Positions 37,977-48,440 of a stretch of DNA of 64,000 nt are shown here, piece after piece. The DNA is from Lactobacillus hamsteri DSM 5661 = JCM 6256. GTDB taxonomy: Bacteria > Bacillota > Bacilli > Lactobacillales > Lactobacillaceae. Within the stretch, counting starts at the first letter, position 1. Each line of letters begins with the position of its first letter. Location of the stretch: NCBI RefSeq assembly GCF_000615445.1, contig NZ_BALY01000004.1, positions 27,074-91,073 of the forward strand, written 5' to 3'. The notes beneath the pieces were generated by a model. It did not search any database, was not told where the DNA came from, and saw only the letters and a program-made list of their open reading frames with translations. Both the position numbers and the translations under genes were made by a program.

Positions 37977-39548
37977 TTATAATTTTTCGGTTAATTTAAC
38001 GTCTGGATACTTGTCTTGGAAGAATCTTTCCGCAAATTCATTTTCAAATAAGAACAATGGATTGTCATAGCGATCCTTAACAAGTAAGTTACGCGAATTA
38101 GACATTGCTGGATCAAGTTGTTCAGGATCAATCCAGCGAGCAACACGATGCCCAATACTACTCATTTCAACTTCTGAGTTGTATTCGTTTTGCATTCTGA
38201 ATTTGAATACTTCAAATTGCAATTGACCAACAGCACCCAAAATATATTCATCAGTTTGATAATTACGGTAAAGCTGAATAGCACCTTCTTGGACAAGCTG
38301 ATTCATACCTTTATGGAAAGATTTTTGCTTCATCACGTTCTTAGCAGTTACACGCATAAATAATTCAGGCGTAAATTCAGGAAGTGGTGGGTAAACAATT
38401 TTACGTTTGCCAGCATAAATACTGTCACCGATTTGGAAGTTTCCCGTATCATACAAACCAACAATATCTCCCGCAACGGCATCACTAACTTGAACACGTT
38501 CACTAGACATAAACTCAGTAGCATTATTCAAACGAACTTGCTTACCTGTTCTAGCTAAAGTTACATCAAGTCCCTTCTTGAATTCGCCGCTTCCGACACG
38601 TACAAAGGCAATACGGTCACGGTGATGTGGATTCATGTTTGCTTGAATCTTGAAAACAAATCCTGAAAATTCTGGATCTTCTGGACTTAACTCTTCGTCT
38701 CCATTGACTGTATGACTTTCTGGAGCTGGAGCCAAATCAACAAAGCTGTTAAGGAAAGTTTCAACACCAAAGTTAGTCAAAGCTGAACCAAAGAATACTG
38801 GCGTTTGATCACCTAAAGCTATCTTTTCACGATCAAACTTATTGCCCGCTTCTTTAATCAATTCAATTTCATCTAAAGTTTCTTGGAATTGTTGATCTTG
38901 ACTAAGTGGTTCACTATCAGGCAATCTCCCTTCATCATTAAGTGGAATGAAGCGATCATCGCCATCTTTGTGATAAAGCTCAACACGACTGTTAGCAATA
39001 TCATAAAGTCCCTTAAGTGTTTGTCCTGAGCCGATTGGCCAGTCCATAGCCACACCTTCAATACCGAGCAAATCTTCAAGTTCGGCAATCAAATCAAGCG
39101 GCGGACGGCCATCACGATCAAGTTTGTTCATAAATGTGAAAATTGGGATACCACGTTTTTTAACAACCTTAAATAACTTCTTAGTTTGTGGTTCGATACC
39201 TTTAGCTGAGTCAATAACCATGACAGCAGCGTCAACAGCCATCAAAGTACGATAGGTATCTTCTGAGAAGTCTTGGTGTCCTGGTGTATCCAAAATATTG
39301 ATACGTTTGCCTTTATATTCAAACTGCATAACAGAACTTGTAACAGAAATACCACGCTTTTTTTCAATTTCCATCCAGTCACTGGTTGCATAGTTTCCTG
39401 TCTTACGGGCCTTAACAGTTCCGGCTTTTCTAATTACACCACCAAACAAAAGCAATTGTTCAGTAATAGTTGTCTTACCTGCATCCGGGTGAGAAATAAT
39501 CGCAAATGTTCTTCTCTTTTTTACTTTATCTAGTAACTCTGTATCCAT
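37977..39548 (-). CDS. prfC: Peptide chain release factor 3
   Basis: RF3 is a GTPase that removes RF1/RF2 from the ribosome. G motifs are SHPDAGKTT (about 19-27), DTPGHQDF (about 85-92) and NKLD (about 141-144), followed by the EF-G-like domains 2 and 3. The length of 523 matches E. coli RF3. The ATG overlaps the stop of the upstream CBS gene by one base, so the two are coupled. Confidence 0.97.
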   Translation of the reverse strand: MDTELLDKVKKRRTFAIISHPDAGKTTITEQLLLFGGVIRKAGTVKARKTGNYATSDWMEIEKKRGISVTSSVMQFEYKGKRINILDTPGHQDFSEDTYRTLMAVDAAVMVIDSAKGIEPQTKKLFKVVKKRGIPIFTFMNKLDRDGRPPLDLIAELEDLLGIEGVAMDWPIGSGQTLKGLYDIANSRVELYHKDGDDRFIPLNDEGRLPDSEPLSQDQQFQETLDEIELIKEAGNKFDREKIALGDQTPVFFGSALTNFGVETFLNSFVDLAPAPESHTVNGDEELSPEDPEFSGFVFKIQANMNPHHRDRIAFVRVGSGEFKKGLDVTLARTGKQVRLNNATEFMSSERVQVSDAVAGDIVGLYDTGNFQIGDSIYAGKRKIVYPPLPEFTPELFMRVTAKNVMKQKSFHKGMNQLVQEGAIQLYRNYQTDEYILGAVGQLQFEVFKFRMQNEYNSEVEMSSIGHRVARWIDPEQLDPAMSNSRNLLVKDRYDNPLFLFENEFAERFFQDKYPDVKLTEKL

Positions 39549-40417
39549 TAATCTTTTTGTTCTTCTTCCTTTTTTACATTATCGGGAACAGTTAAAATGA
39601 CAGTCAAAAGTCTTGAGCCCTTCATTCTACCCGTTGTTAAAGTCATCCCGTTATCCAATTCAACTTTGAGCTTTTCTTCCTTAGCCGGAATTACGCCTAA
39701 TTTGGTAATTACGTATCCTGCTACCGTATCGACATCTTCCATTTCAATATTAGTGCCGAATTGCTCATTAAAATCATCAAGTGGCATTTTTCCGTAAATA
39801 ACGTATCTGTCTTTGCTTAATTTATTAAATAAAATTTCTGCATGATCAACTTCGTCATCAATATCGCCAACAATTTCTTCAATTAAGTCTTCAATTGTTG
39901 CCAAACCAACAACGCCACCATATTCATCAAGCAAAATAGCCAATTGGCGTTGCGTTTGCTGCATTTCAACTAACAACTCACCCAATTCTGAAGTTTCTGG
40001 TGCAAAAAGTGGCTCACTCATCACATCATCATAATCAATATTGTCAAACCCTTTCTCGCGGGCCTTGCGCAAAACTGTTCTGATATGAATCACGCCAATA
40101 ATTTTATCTTTATCTTTTTTATAAACTGGAATTCGTGAATACGGTTGATGCAAGATTTCATCCAAATTATCTTGAAAGCTTGTTGTTGCGTCCACCATAA
40201 ATGCATCGGTACGCGGAACCATGACTTCACGGACCATTTTGCCTTGAAAATCAAGAATACCTTCCATCATTGAATACTCAGTATCACTAAGTTTATGATG
40301 ATCATGCAAATTTTCAATTTCCTTAGCTAGATGATCCTGATTTCCTTCTTCCTTAGCACCTGAAAATTTACTCTTCAAACGATCAAATAAATTTTCCGCT
40401 GCAGGGTCGCTACTCAT
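39548..40417 (-). CDS. CorC/HlyC-type CBS-pair protein
   Basis: A 289-residue cytoplasmic protein with two CBS domains (about 55-175: [13 protein letters not shown], then [24 protein letters not shown]) and a C-terminal CorC/HlyC domain. The family is linked to Mg/Co efflux and has been called hemolysin III-like, though the true role differs. No DUF21 membrane region is present, unlike the paralogue near 57 kb. I use ATG 40417 ([11 protein letters not shown]); GAAAGAGAG precedes. It is coupled to prfC. Confidence 0.88.
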   Translation of the reverse strand: MSSDPAAENLFDRLKSKFSGAKEEGNQDHLAKEIENLHDHHKLSDTEYSMMEGILDFQGKMVREVMVPRTDAFMVDATTSFQDNLDEILHQPYSRIPVYKKDKDKIIGVIHIRTVLRKAREKGFDNIDYDDVMSEPLFAPETSELGELLVEMQQTQRQLAILLDEYGGVVGLATIEDLIEEIVGDIDDEVDHAEILFNKLSKDRYVIYGKMPLDDFNEQFGTNIEMEDVDTVAGYVITKLGVIPAKEEKLKVELDNGMTLTTGRMKGSRLLTVILTVPDNVKKEEEQKD

Positions 40418-40523
40418 AGTCACATTACTCTCTTTCTTTAAAAATGTCTTCAAATACCCATATTATAGCATGTTTGCCTTATTATTATGCTAAAATACAC
40501 ATAAAGAAACGAGGTTTAACACA

Positions 40524-40984
40524 ATGAAAAAAAGTCATGTTTTGCTAGTTTTCACCTTTTTATTATTAATCCCCTATATTTGCAGTTTGGCAGTTATCGG
40601 AATCGGATATAATGCTTGGTCCTTCACTCAGGTGAAATCTGCCGTAGCCTAATCGGCGCATTCGTAGGAGCTATAATTATGTTTGCAATTAAAGCTACTA
40701 TTCAACGTCCCGTTGATTTACTTGCCATGCAAACTCACGATGGTTTGATTAAGCAACTTTTACGCTTTTTTAGTATTCGTCGCCGTTACTTTTTATTAAT
40801 TGCGAATGTTTTGCTCGACTTCGTACTTTGCTATGTAGCAATGGATCTAATTAGTCGTTTTCTTACGCTTGATCAAATTGTAGGCAACGCTACAGGAATC
40901 GCCTTATTGATTATGTTTGTTTCAACTTGCTTAGGTGCTTATGTTGAATACGACAGCTTATCAATCGATCCTGCACAACATTAA
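40524..40984 (+). pseudogene. Frameshifted small membrane protein of unknown function
   Basis: A frame starting at ATG 40524 (MKKSHVLLVFTFLLLIPYIC) encodes two membrane segments and stops early. A second frame then carries GEICRSLIGAFVGAIIMFAIK, FFSIRRRYFLLIANVLLDFV and a C-terminal helix to 40984. Adding one T to the TT at 40616-40617 joins them into a 153-residue protein with about four or five membrane helices. GAAACGAGG precedes the ATG. Family not recognised. It is the first of several one-base breaks in this region. Confidence 0.75.
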
Positions 40985-41003
40985 GCTAAATTAAACATAA
41001 AAA

Positions 41004-41482
41004 TTACTTGCTGGCCTTGAGATACCAAATCTTGGTCAGCTTTTTATTATCCAAATCCAAGTCTTGAATAAGATATGGAGTTTCACTGTCACCTGGATTA
41101 GCAAAAACTTTAATACCACGTTTTTCAAGCTTGCCAAAGAAATCAGGAACAATGTAATTAAGTGGCAAGTTAAAGTTAGAAAGAGCACCTGTTTCTTGTT
41201 CTTCCGCAATTTCTGCCTTAGGAAGAACATATTTCATCAACCATTTGGCACTTCAACACTTGGGTCAACTAAGATACCATACCAATACATGAAGTTTTCT
41301 GGGCCATAAACGAGCATAACGCTGCGTCTATTTTCTAAACCATTATCTTTCAAAAACTTTTGCAAAGTTTCATCATTTTCCATTTCCATATTGGTCTTAG
41401 TAAAAGTTCTGCGTTCATCCATCATTGTGCCCATAAAAGGACGACCTACAAATACTTTTTCTTCAATAGTTCTATCTGCCAT
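41004..41482 (-). pseudogene. Split GyrI-like/unknown protein with one-base frameshift
   Basis: Two short minus-strand frames abut. MADRTIEEKVFVGRPFMGTM to GILVDPSVEVPNG ends at 41237, and MMKYVLPKAEIAEEQETGAL to IWYLKASK ends at 41004. Restoring one A to the AA at 41239-41240 on the plus strand gives a continuous 159-residue protein (EVPNG-L-MKYVLP). The pattern of alternating strands resembles GyrI-like small-molecule-binding domains, but this is only a suggestion. It lies downstream of recX on the same strand. Confidence 0.75.
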
Positions 41483-41503
41483 ATTTCTTCTCCTCTAAAA
41501 GTT

Positions 41504-42319
41504 CTAATATTCTGCTAATTCGTCAAGGTCGATAACTTCCCCATTTAAAAAGGCATCAATCTCGCCTGTAGAAAAGCCATGACTAAATAGGTACCTTTTA
41601 ATTTTAAACCTTCGCTCGCTTTCATCAAAGCGCCGAAACTTTTTATAAGCTTTTATACCTTGTTTTTTCAAAGCAGCCATTTGTTCATCTTCATCAGGCT
41701 CAAGATCAAATTCGGCAATAATTGCACTAGAAAGGCTGCTATCAAAACCATGCGTCATAAGTTTTGTTCTCATTTTCCGTTCAAGTTCGCGAGCAGAAAT
41801 TTTTCCCACTTGATGATGCAACGACTTAATAATCCTCTGACCAACTTCAAGCCAATCATCTTCTGCAATATTTTCGATTTCACTAGAACTAATTTCAGGA
41901 TCAACACCTTTTTGCGAAAGCTTGCGCGACAAACTCTTTGGGCCATCTGAGCCAACACGCAGATTATTTTTTAAAAACAATTGTACGTATTGACGATCAT
42001 CAAGATAGCCTAGTTCACTCAATTCACTTATGGCACTATTAGCAGCTTCATCAGAAACTTGATGCTTTTTTAAGTATTGCAAAACCTCATAGATTGTTCG
42101 TGGCTCATAACTTAAAAAATGTGCTGCTAAATCAGTTGCCTTAGCATCATCATCGAATTGCTTCATCTTAGCTACATCATCATCAGACAATTCTTTTCCC
42201 TTAAGCAAAACAAACTCAGCTACAGTCTTTTCGCTTGCAGAAAAAGCATACTGACCATCTAAGAAAATATTATAGCGTCCCGGACGTCTTTGTGCGCTGA
42301 CCTTAGTAATAACTGCCAT
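41504..42319 (-). CDS. recX: Regulatory protein RecX
   Basis: RecX binds RecA filaments and modulates recombination. The 271-residue helical protein has typical RecX triple-helix repeats: ARELERKMRTKLMTHGFDSSLS, GYLDDRQYVQLFLKNNLRVG and IKRYLFSHGFSTGEIDAFLNG. The length matches Lactobacillus RecX. It is not next to recA, which is usual in Firmicutes. It is divergent from rlmD. Confidence 0.93.
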   Translation of the reverse strand: MAVITKVSAQRRPGRYNIFLDGQYAFSASEKTVAEFVLLKGKELSDDDVAKMKQFDDDAKATDLAAHFLSYEPRTIYEVLQYLKKHQVSDEAANSAISELSELGYLDDRQYVQLFLKNNLRVGSDGPKSLSRKLSQKGVDPEISSSEIENIAEDDWLEVGQRIIKSLHHQVGKISARELERKMRTKLMTHGFDSSLSSAIIAEFDLEPDEDEQMAALKKQGIKAYKKFRRFDESERRFKIKRYLFSHGFSTGEIDAFLNGEVIDLDELAEY

Positions 42320-42373
42320 TTTCTTAACCTTTCTATTAGTTTCTACAACAATGCTATCAGATAATTGAAAAGC

Positions 42374-42403
42374 TTGCTAAGAACTTTTTCTTCGTTGTAC
42401 AAT
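42374..42403 (+). promoter_or_regulatory. Probable rlmD promoter
   Basis: TTGCTA (42374-42379) and TACAAT (42398-42403) are 18 bases apart. This places transcription start after about 42410, so the true rlmD start is one of the ATGs at 42440-42446. Confidence 0.65.
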
Positions 42404-42445
42404 TATATGCAAACTGTTGTTGATTATTGTAGAAAGAATATGCAT

Positions 42446-43836
42446 ATGCAAAAGAATTTTAGACACAACAAACGTAAAAATGAACAAAAAGAAAAAGACG
42501 TTATCATTACGATTAAACGTCTTGGTATTAACGGCGAAGGTATTGGCTACTACCGTAAGAAAATTATCTTTATCCCTGGTGCTCTTCCTAATGAAGTCGT
42601 TGTAGCAAAGATAGAAAAGGAATATCCTCACTACATTGATGCTTCTCTAGTTCGAATCAAAGAAAAGAGTCCTGATCGTGTCGACTTCCCTAAGGATGTT
42701 GATCCTGAAATCGGTGGTTTGGAACTTGCTCACCTTGATTACAAAAAGCAACTCGAATTTAAAAAGGATAATGTTCTTGAAGCATTAAAGAAGTATCACC
42801 CACGTGGCTACGCAAAATATAAAGTTAAGAACACAATTCCTGCTCCTGATCAATGGCATTACCGTAATAAGGCTTCATATCAAATTGAACGTGATCACGG
42901 TAAGAACAAGCTAGGACTTTTCGCACCAAACTCTCATCGTTTGATCGATTTACCAGTTATGCCAACTCAAAGCGAAGACACACAAAAAACCGAACGGGAA
43001 ATCAAGAAATTAATTGAAAAACTTCATGTCTTCATTGCAGATCGTCGCAAACATTTAGACGGCATTAAAACTATCGTTGTTCGTCAATCTGAAGCCACTA
43101 AGGAAATTCAGGTTACTTTAATTACTGTAGGCCACAAGATCAAGAATTTAATTCCACTTGCTAAGGAAATTATGAAACTTCCTAACGTAGTTAGCGTTTA
43201 CCAAAACGAAACTGACTGGCGCAACCCTCAAGTTTGGGGCAATAAAACCGAAAAATTGCTCGGCAAGAATCAAATTACAGAAGTTATCTTGGACAAAAAA
43301 TTTGCTCTTTCACCTCGAGCTTTCTTCCAATTAAATCCTATTCAAACCGTTAACCTTTACTCAGAGGCTTTGAAGTACTTAGACCTAACTCCTGATCAAA
43401 CTTTAATCGATGCTTACTCAGGCGTTGGTACTTTAGGTATTCTCGCTGCTGATCAAGTTAAGCAAGTTGTCGGTATTGAAACTATTCCTGAAGCTGTTGA
43501 AGACGCTAAACACAACTGCGAACTTAATCATATTAAGAATGCTGATTACTTCCAAGGCAGTGTTGAAAAAGTTTTACCTGAGCTTCAAAAAGGCGGTCTT
43601 CCAATCGATGCCTTAATCGTTGATCCACCAAGAACTGGTCTTGCTAAGAGCTTGATCAAAACTCTTTTGCGTGTTAAGCCAACAACTTTTGTTATATTTC
43701 CTGCAACCCATCAACTTTGGCACAAGATTTAGTACTTCTTTCTGAAGCATATGATGTACGTTTAATCCAAAATGTTGATATGTTGCCACAAACTCCACGT
43801 TGTGAATGTATCGCAAAGTTGACTTTGAGAAAATAA
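42446..43836 (+). pseudogene. rlmD: 23S rRNA (uracil-5-)-methyltransferase RlmD, frameshifted near the C-terminus
   Basis: The gene encodes a TrmA/RlmD-family m5U methyltransferase. There is an N-terminal TRAM domain (VIITIKRLGINGEGIGYYRK), the SAM-binding block LIDAYSGVGTLGILAA and the motif IVDPPRTGL. The frame then runs off into FVIFPATHQLWHKI and stops at 43732. Adding one T to the TT at 43692-43693 restores VYISCNPSTLAQDL with the catalytic Cys, and the protein continues to TAA 43834-43836 (463 residues). As written the product lacks its nucleophile. ATG 42446 (or 42440) follows AGAAAG. Confidence 0.88.
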
Positions 43837-44145
43837 TTTAATAGCAAATAAAAAAACAATTGCCGGCCGTCTTGGCTTTGGGCAATTGTTTTTTGCATTA
43901 GGGTGGACGAGGTAAACTATCAATTGATAGTCGCGACTATAAGATCGCAACCAACATTCACTTGTTCGGGTCTTTACATTAACGTAACTTTAAATTGGAA
44001 TTTAAGTAATGAGCTAATAGCACTAATTTCCAACAATACAATTCTTTAAATTTGGAGATAAAAACTTACTTATATATTTGTTAAATCAATTTTTACCTCT
44101 TCCACTAGTTTTACTATATCACTAATGAAACCGTTTGCAAAGTAT
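43837..44145. other. 309-base gene-free region with overlapping palindromes
   Basis: After the rlmD terminator there is no credible coding frame. Two perfect palindromes share an arm: ACTATCAATTGATAGT (43916-43931) and ATAGTCGCGACTAT (43927-43940). A further inverted repeat uses TTGGAA (43995-44000) and TTCCAA (44028-44033). The sequence AGGGTGGACGAGG nearby faintly recalls the T-box motif but lacks its context. No gene follows on the plus strand for over a kilobase. A decayed leader or small RNA is possible. Confidence 0.4.
43852..43895 (+). terminator. Terminator after rlmD
   Basis: AAACAATTGCC and GGCAATTGTTT pair around a 16-base partly paired loop, followed by T-rich sequence. Confidence 0.88.
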
Positions 44146-45090
44146 TTAATTTACGTATTTAGACAAAAAATGTTCAATATGTTTTTCATAAGCTTTAGGA
44201 TGAGTGGCATATGACTTAGCATGCTTGGCTCCAGGTACAATCCATAATTCTTTTGGTCCTTGTGAAGCTTTATAATTGGCGTAAACCATTTTAGTAGGCA
44301 CAAACGTATCTTTAGCACCATGAATAAATAGCATCGGGTGTTTATTTTTCTTCAATTGATTTACTGATGAACCATCAGCCAAGAAATAACCAACTTTAAC
44401 ACGATTAATAGCACTAAGAATCTCTACAAGTGGAAACCTTGGAAATTTTGGCATGTTATACAACGATTGGGCTTCATGTTCAATTTCTGATTTAACATCC
44501 GTATAGCCACAATCTTCAACTAAAGCCTTAACTTGCTTGGGAAGTTTCTCACCGCTTGTCATCATTGTCGTTGCCCCACCCATTGAGACACCAAAAATGA
44601 CAATCTTGCTATTTTGACCATTGCGTTTTACAACTTTATTCGCCCATTTTTTGACATCGGCTTTCTCAATCCAACCATAACCAATATACTTTCCTTGGCT
44701 TTGACCATGAGCTCGCGCATCAGGCATTAAGACATTATAGCCAAGCTTATGAAAAAGATTAGCATAAGCGGACATTGTATTTTTATTGTTCATATAACCA
44801 TGTAAAAGAATAGCGGTTTTCTTAGATTTGCCAGCAGGAATATAATTCGCATCAAGTTTATAATTATCACTGGCTGAGGTCATATACCAACGTTGCTTAT
44901 AATGATCAAAATACCATTTCTTTTCCTTGTATAAAGGATCTGATTTTTTCACAACGTTGGAGTTGCTGATAAAGCTCTTTTTTGATGGGACACAAGCAAC
45001 ATTGAAAAAGTAGAAACCTGCCCCAACAAAAATAGCACAAACCACTGCTATAATAGCTACTAAAGAAATCCATAGCTTTTTTCTTTTCAT
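44146..45090 (-). CDS. Membrane-anchored alpha/beta hydrolase
   Basis: A 314-residue serine hydrolase with an N-terminal uncleaved anchor or signal segment (LWISLVAIIAVVCAIFVGAG). The fold is marked by AILLHGYMNNKNTM, nucleophile elbow FGVSMGGATTM, Asp in FIHGAKDTFVP and His in GAKHAKSYATHP. Similar lactobacillary proteins are annotated as extracellular esterases or lipases. ATG 45090 (MKRKKLW) has GAGGATG at good spacing. Substrate unknown. It is monocistronic. Confidence 0.88.
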   Translation of the reverse strand: MKRKKLWISLVAIIAVVCAIFVGAGFYFFNVACVPSKKSFISNSNVVKKSDPLYKEKKWYFDHYKQRWYMTSASDNYKLDANYIPAGKSKKTAILLHGYMNNKNTMSAYANLFHKLGYNVLMPDARAHGQSQGKYIGYGWIEKADVKKWANKVVKRNGQNSKIVIFGVSMGGATTMMTSGEKLPKQVKALVEDCGYTDVKSEIEHEAQSLYNMPKFPRFPLVEILSAINRVKVGYFLADGSSVNQLKKNKHPMLFIHGAKDTFVPTKMVYANYKASQGPKELWIVPGAKHAKSYATHPKAYEKHIEHFLSKYVN

Positions 45091-45174
45091 CAAATCATCC
45101 TCTGTTATTCTATTCAAAATTCAGCAGTAACAAGTATAGCATTTTAGCTTTCGTATAGAAAAGGATAATTTTAT

Positions 45175-45459
45175 ATGAGATTATATAACTTAATTGAATT
45201 TCTTAATAATTTAAATGAAGATACTGAACTTTTCTTGCGCATCCATGGTCAAGATTATCCATTAAGCAAAATTACCATTACTGCAGACGAATGCTTGCTA
45301 TATCCAGGTAAACAAGCAATGACGAAGAAACGCATGTATAAAATGATTAAAAATTTACACCGTCACACTTCTTATATCTGGATGATGAATGGCAAAGAAA
45401 AAATTGAAGCATACGGTATTCAGATTTCAATCGAAAACTATAGTGCAACTTTAATGTAG
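45175..45459 (+). CDS. Small protein of unknown function (94 aa)
   Basis: A 94-residue frame with AAAGGA before ATG 45175 and a strong terminator after it. It reads MRLYNLIEFLNNLNEDTELF, has a basic centre (KKRMYKMIKNLHRHTS) and ends YGIQISIENYSATLM. There is no recognised domain. It is a single-gene transcript divergent from the hydrolase gene. Confidence 0.68.
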   Translation: MRLYNLIEFLNNLNEDTELFLRIHGQDYPLSKITITADECLLYPGKQAMTKKRMYKMIKNLHRHTSYIWMMNGKEKIEAYGIQISIENYSATLM

Positions 45460-45465
45460 AAAATG

Positions 45466-45509
45466 AAAAGGTTCTAACTATCCATTTTTAGAATAGTTAG
45501 AACCTTTTT
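45466..45509 (+). terminator. Terminator after 94-residue gene
   Basis: AAAGGTTCTAACTAT and ATAGTTAGAACCTTT form a long stem with T5. Confidence 0.93.
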
Positions 45510-45567
45510 CCGCTCACATATTTACTATAACATCTTAAAATTATTTAAACCACGAAAATGCACTTAT

Positions 45568-45598
45568 AAGAAAAGGATTCAAAATGAATCCTTTTTCT
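45568..45598 (-). terminator. Terminator after galU
   Basis: AAAAGGATTCA and TGAATCCTTTT pair, with a T-rich minus-strand tail. It overlaps the restored galU stop at 45598-45600. Confidence 0.85.
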
Positions 45599-46496
45599 TA
45601 TTTATTCTTTTTATCTTCGCTTTCGAGTTTCTTACCTAAGTTGATAATATATTCACGAAGTTCATCCTTGTCTCAGGGTGAGTTAAACCATACTCAATAG
45701 AGGTCTCAAGATAACCTTCCTTATTACCAACATCATGACGATCACCTTTAAAGACATGTGCGAATACACGTTGAGTCTTATTCATCGTATCAATTGCGTC
45801 AGTCAATTGAATTTCACCACCACGACCTGGTTTTTGGTTAGCCAAGATTTCAAAAATTTCTGGTGTAAGCAAATAACGACCAATAATCGCATAATCACTT
45901 GGAGCTTTGTCTACAGGTGGCTTTTCTACAAATGATTTAACATTGATAAGACCTGGCTCAATTTCATCAGACGGTTCAATTACACCATACTTAGAAACTT
46001 CTTCATGAGGGACAGGCATCACGGCAATTGTAGAAGCATGCGTTCTATTGTAACGATCAATCAATTGTTTAGTCAAAGGAACCTTATCATTCATTAGATC
46101 ATCACCAAGCATAACTGCAAAAGGCTCATCACCAACAAAACTACGCGCTCTCAAAATTGCATCACCAAGACCTGCTGGATGCGGTTGACGAGTAAAATAC
46201 AAGTTTACCCCCAAGTCAGTAATATCTTGCGTTAACTTAAGAAGCTTGTCTTTACCCGTTTTTTCCAAATCTTGTTCAAGTTCTGGATTAGCATCAAAGT
46301 GATCTTCGATTGATCGCTTATTCTTGCCAGTAACAATCAAAATATCTTCAATACCAGACTTTTTTGCCTCTTCCACAATAAATTGGATAGTTGGCTTATC
46401 AACGATTGGCAACATTTCTTTAGGCATAGCTTTAGTAGCTGGCAAAAAACGCGTACCTAAACCTGCTGCCGGAATGACAGCTTTTCTAACTTTCAT
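45598..46496 (-). pseudogene. galU: UTP-glucose-1-phosphate uridylyltransferase, frameshifted at the C-terminus
   Basis: GalU makes UDP-glucose for glycolipids, teichoic acids and polysaccharides. The core is intact: [26 protein letters not shown] (signature, about 5-30), MLGDDLMND and KSFVEKPP. As written the frame ends with [13 protein letters not shown] at 45636. Adding one T to the TT at 45668-45669 gives [18 protein letters not shown] and a stop at 45598-45600, for 299 residues. The written product loses only about 25 C-terminal residues, so it may still fold. ATG 46496 is the start. Confidence 0.9.
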
Positions 46497-46519
46497 ATAT
46501 TCAACACTTTCATTAATAG

Positions 46520-47449
46520 CTAATCTTTACTATTAGCACGTCTTTTTTCTTGAATCACAGATGCGAGACGACCTGCTGTAAATTCAACTTTTCCATAACG
46601 TTGTCGCACAATTGTTGCATTCACACTTGTTCCTACTAAAAGAAGCAGAGATGCTAAGTTCATCCACAACATAAAGATAATAAATGTACCAACAATACCA
46701 TAGTTTTCCCAACTAATTGGAAAATGATGCAAATAGAAACTAAAACCAAATGATAACAAAATCCATCCAATTACCGTCACAAAAACACCTGGCCAAGTGA
46801 CTCTTTTTTTCACCTTAATATTAGGCAAAACAAAGTTCAAATAGGCAACCGCAATAATCATCATAAGCAAGACAACTGGATAACTATAGCTAAAAATCTT
46901 TTTAATTTCGCCAACAGAAAAGCTAAAGATCGGACTTAACAAATCCAAAACCTGTTGACCAAAAATCAAAACCAAACTGATGCCTGTAAATACAATAATC
47001 ATTAATGCTGTAAGCAAAACAGTAATTGATCTCGTCCACAAAAAGTTCAGTATAGAAAGCTTTAATTCCGTACGATGTACGTCATAAAGCTTGTTCATTC
47101 CTACCCTGATTGCATTTACTAAGTTAGAAAATGACCAAATCGCAAAGATAATACCAAATGAAATATATCCTGTAGAATGCGTTTCAAGAAGTGACTTTAC
47201 GATTGGCAAAATAAACTTAGAAACTTCATCAGGCAACATAACTTTTAAATAATCTGAAATTGGACTCGTATCAATATTAAAGAATGGCAAAATGTTTCCG
47301 ACAATAATAATGATAGGAAAAATCGAAAACAAGATATAATAGGCAATCACAATTGCACTTTGCGTGATTTCTCCTTGCGACATTATCTGCGTAAACGTTT
47401 TATAGAAATGTCTAATTTTCGAGCTAAAAGAGCTCGGTGAAGAACTCAT
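46520..47449 (-). CDS. YihY/BrkB-family membrane protein
   Basis: A 309-residue polytopic protein of the YihY/virulence-factor-BrkB family (once misnamed RNase BN). Six helices are visible; family motifs include [20 protein letters not shown] (about 32-51) and [28 protein letters not shown] (about 230-257). Transport function is presumed but unproven. It follows map with an eight-base gap and precedes galU, all on the minus strand. Confidence 0.9.
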   Translation of the reverse strand: MSSSPSSFSSKIRHFYKTFTQIMSQGEITQSAIVIAYYILFSIFPIIIIVGNILPFFNIDTSPISDYLKVMLPDEVSKFILPIVKSLLETHSTGYISFGIIFAIWSFSNLVNAIRVGMNKLYDVHRTELKLSILNFLWTRSITVLLTALMIIVFTGISLVLIFGQQVLDLLSPIFSFSVGEIKKIFSYSYPVVLLMMIIAVAYLNFVLPNIKVKKRVTWPGVFVTVIGWILLSFGFSFYLHHFPISWENYGIVGTFIIFMLWMNLASLLLLVGTSVNATIVRQRYGKVEFTAGRLASVIQEKRRANSKD

Positions 47450-47457
47450 ATTAGTTA

Positions 47458-48285
47458 TTAATCATCCATTTCGTCAAAGTGTGGCAAATACTTTTCATAA
47501 CCATCATATGGTTTTTGCAAAGTTAAAATCTTAGGGCCATCAGCAGTGATTGCAAAAGTGTGTTCAAATTGAGCAGACTTTGAACCATCTGGAGTTGCGT
47601 AGTAAACCCAATCATCATTAGGATCATCAACAGTTCTTTGATCAATGTGCCAATCACCACCGGCCTCAACCATTGGTTCACAAGTAATAGTCATCCCTTC
47701 ACGAAGTCTAAGACCATGACCAGCCTTGCCCCAGTGAGGAACTTCTGGATCTTCGTGGATTGATGGTTGAATACCGTGACCAACTAATTCACGAACGTCA
47801 CCGTAGTGATGTTCATCTTCAACGAAAGTTTGAATTGCGTGACCAATGTCACCAATTCTGTTACCAAGAACAGCTTGATCGATACCAAGGTACATTGCTT
47901 TCTTAGTAGTTTCAATTAAATCTTGATCTTCTTCAGAAATTTTTCCAACTGGGTAAGTAGTACATGAATCGGTTTCATAACCATTAAGGTTGCAAGTTAC
48001 ATCAACTTTAACAAGATCACCTTCACGCAAAATACGATCTTTTCTTGGAGTTTGGTGAGCAATTTCATCGTTTACGGAAATACAAGTACCGTATTTGTAA
48101 CCTTCAAAGCCTTGTTCTGAAAGACGACCACCCTTTGACTTAACGTACTTTTGGCACCATTTTTCAATATCCCAGGTAGAAATGCCGGGCTTAATAACGT
48201 CGCGTAAACCTTCAAACATTGAAGCAAGAAGTCGGCCAGACTTTTGCATGCCTTGAAGTTCACGTACAGATTTAATAGTAATCAA
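47458..48285 (-). CDS. map: Methionine aminopeptidase type I
   Basis: MAP removes the starting methionine from new proteins. The metal ligands are in VDVTCNLNGYETDSCTTYPVG (two Asp), LVGHGIQPSIHEDP (His), TCEPMVE (Glu) and FEHTFAI (Glu). Start is TTG 48285 with AGAGGAGAG upstream. At 275 residues it is slightly longer than the E. coli enzyme, with a C-terminal extension (KPYDGYEKYLPHFDEMDD), as in other lactobacilli. It is divergent from the flavodoxin gene. Confidence 0.95.
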   Translation of the reverse strand: MITIKSVRELQGMQKSGRLLASMFEGLRDVIKPGISTWDIEKWCQKYVKSKGGRLSEQGFEGYKYGTCISVNDEIAHQTPRKDRILREGDLVKVDVTCNLNGYETDSCTTYPVGKISEEDQDLIETTKKAMYLGIDQAVLGNRIGDIGHAIQTFVEDEHHYGDVRELVGHGIQPSIHEDPEVPHWGKAGHGLRLREGMTITCEPMVEAGGDWHIDQRTVDDPNDDWVYYATPDGSKSAQFEHTFAITADGPKILTLQKPYDGYEKYLPHFDEMDD

Positions 48286-48440
48286 AACTAAATCTCTCCT
48301 CTTTAAATTAATGTTTTTATTTTTATAGATAATTACTTACATTATAACGTTTTTTAAAAGTTTACTAAAGGATTACAGAAATTTTCCGAATTCATGTATA
48401 ATATTGTTAAAAAACGATTGACGAGAGGTTGAAGTAAATC

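Noticed and set aside
41237..41482. Two independent small genes at 41.0-41.5 kb
   Set aside because: One-base restoration joins them into one protein of consistent style, and the downstream frame has no ribosome site of its own.
43896..43911. T-box riboswitch suggested by AGGGTGGACGAGG
   Set aside because: It comes after, not before, a terminator; the CCGCG part is missing, no specifier stem is evident and no aminoacyl-tRNA synthetase or amino acid gene follows on that strand.
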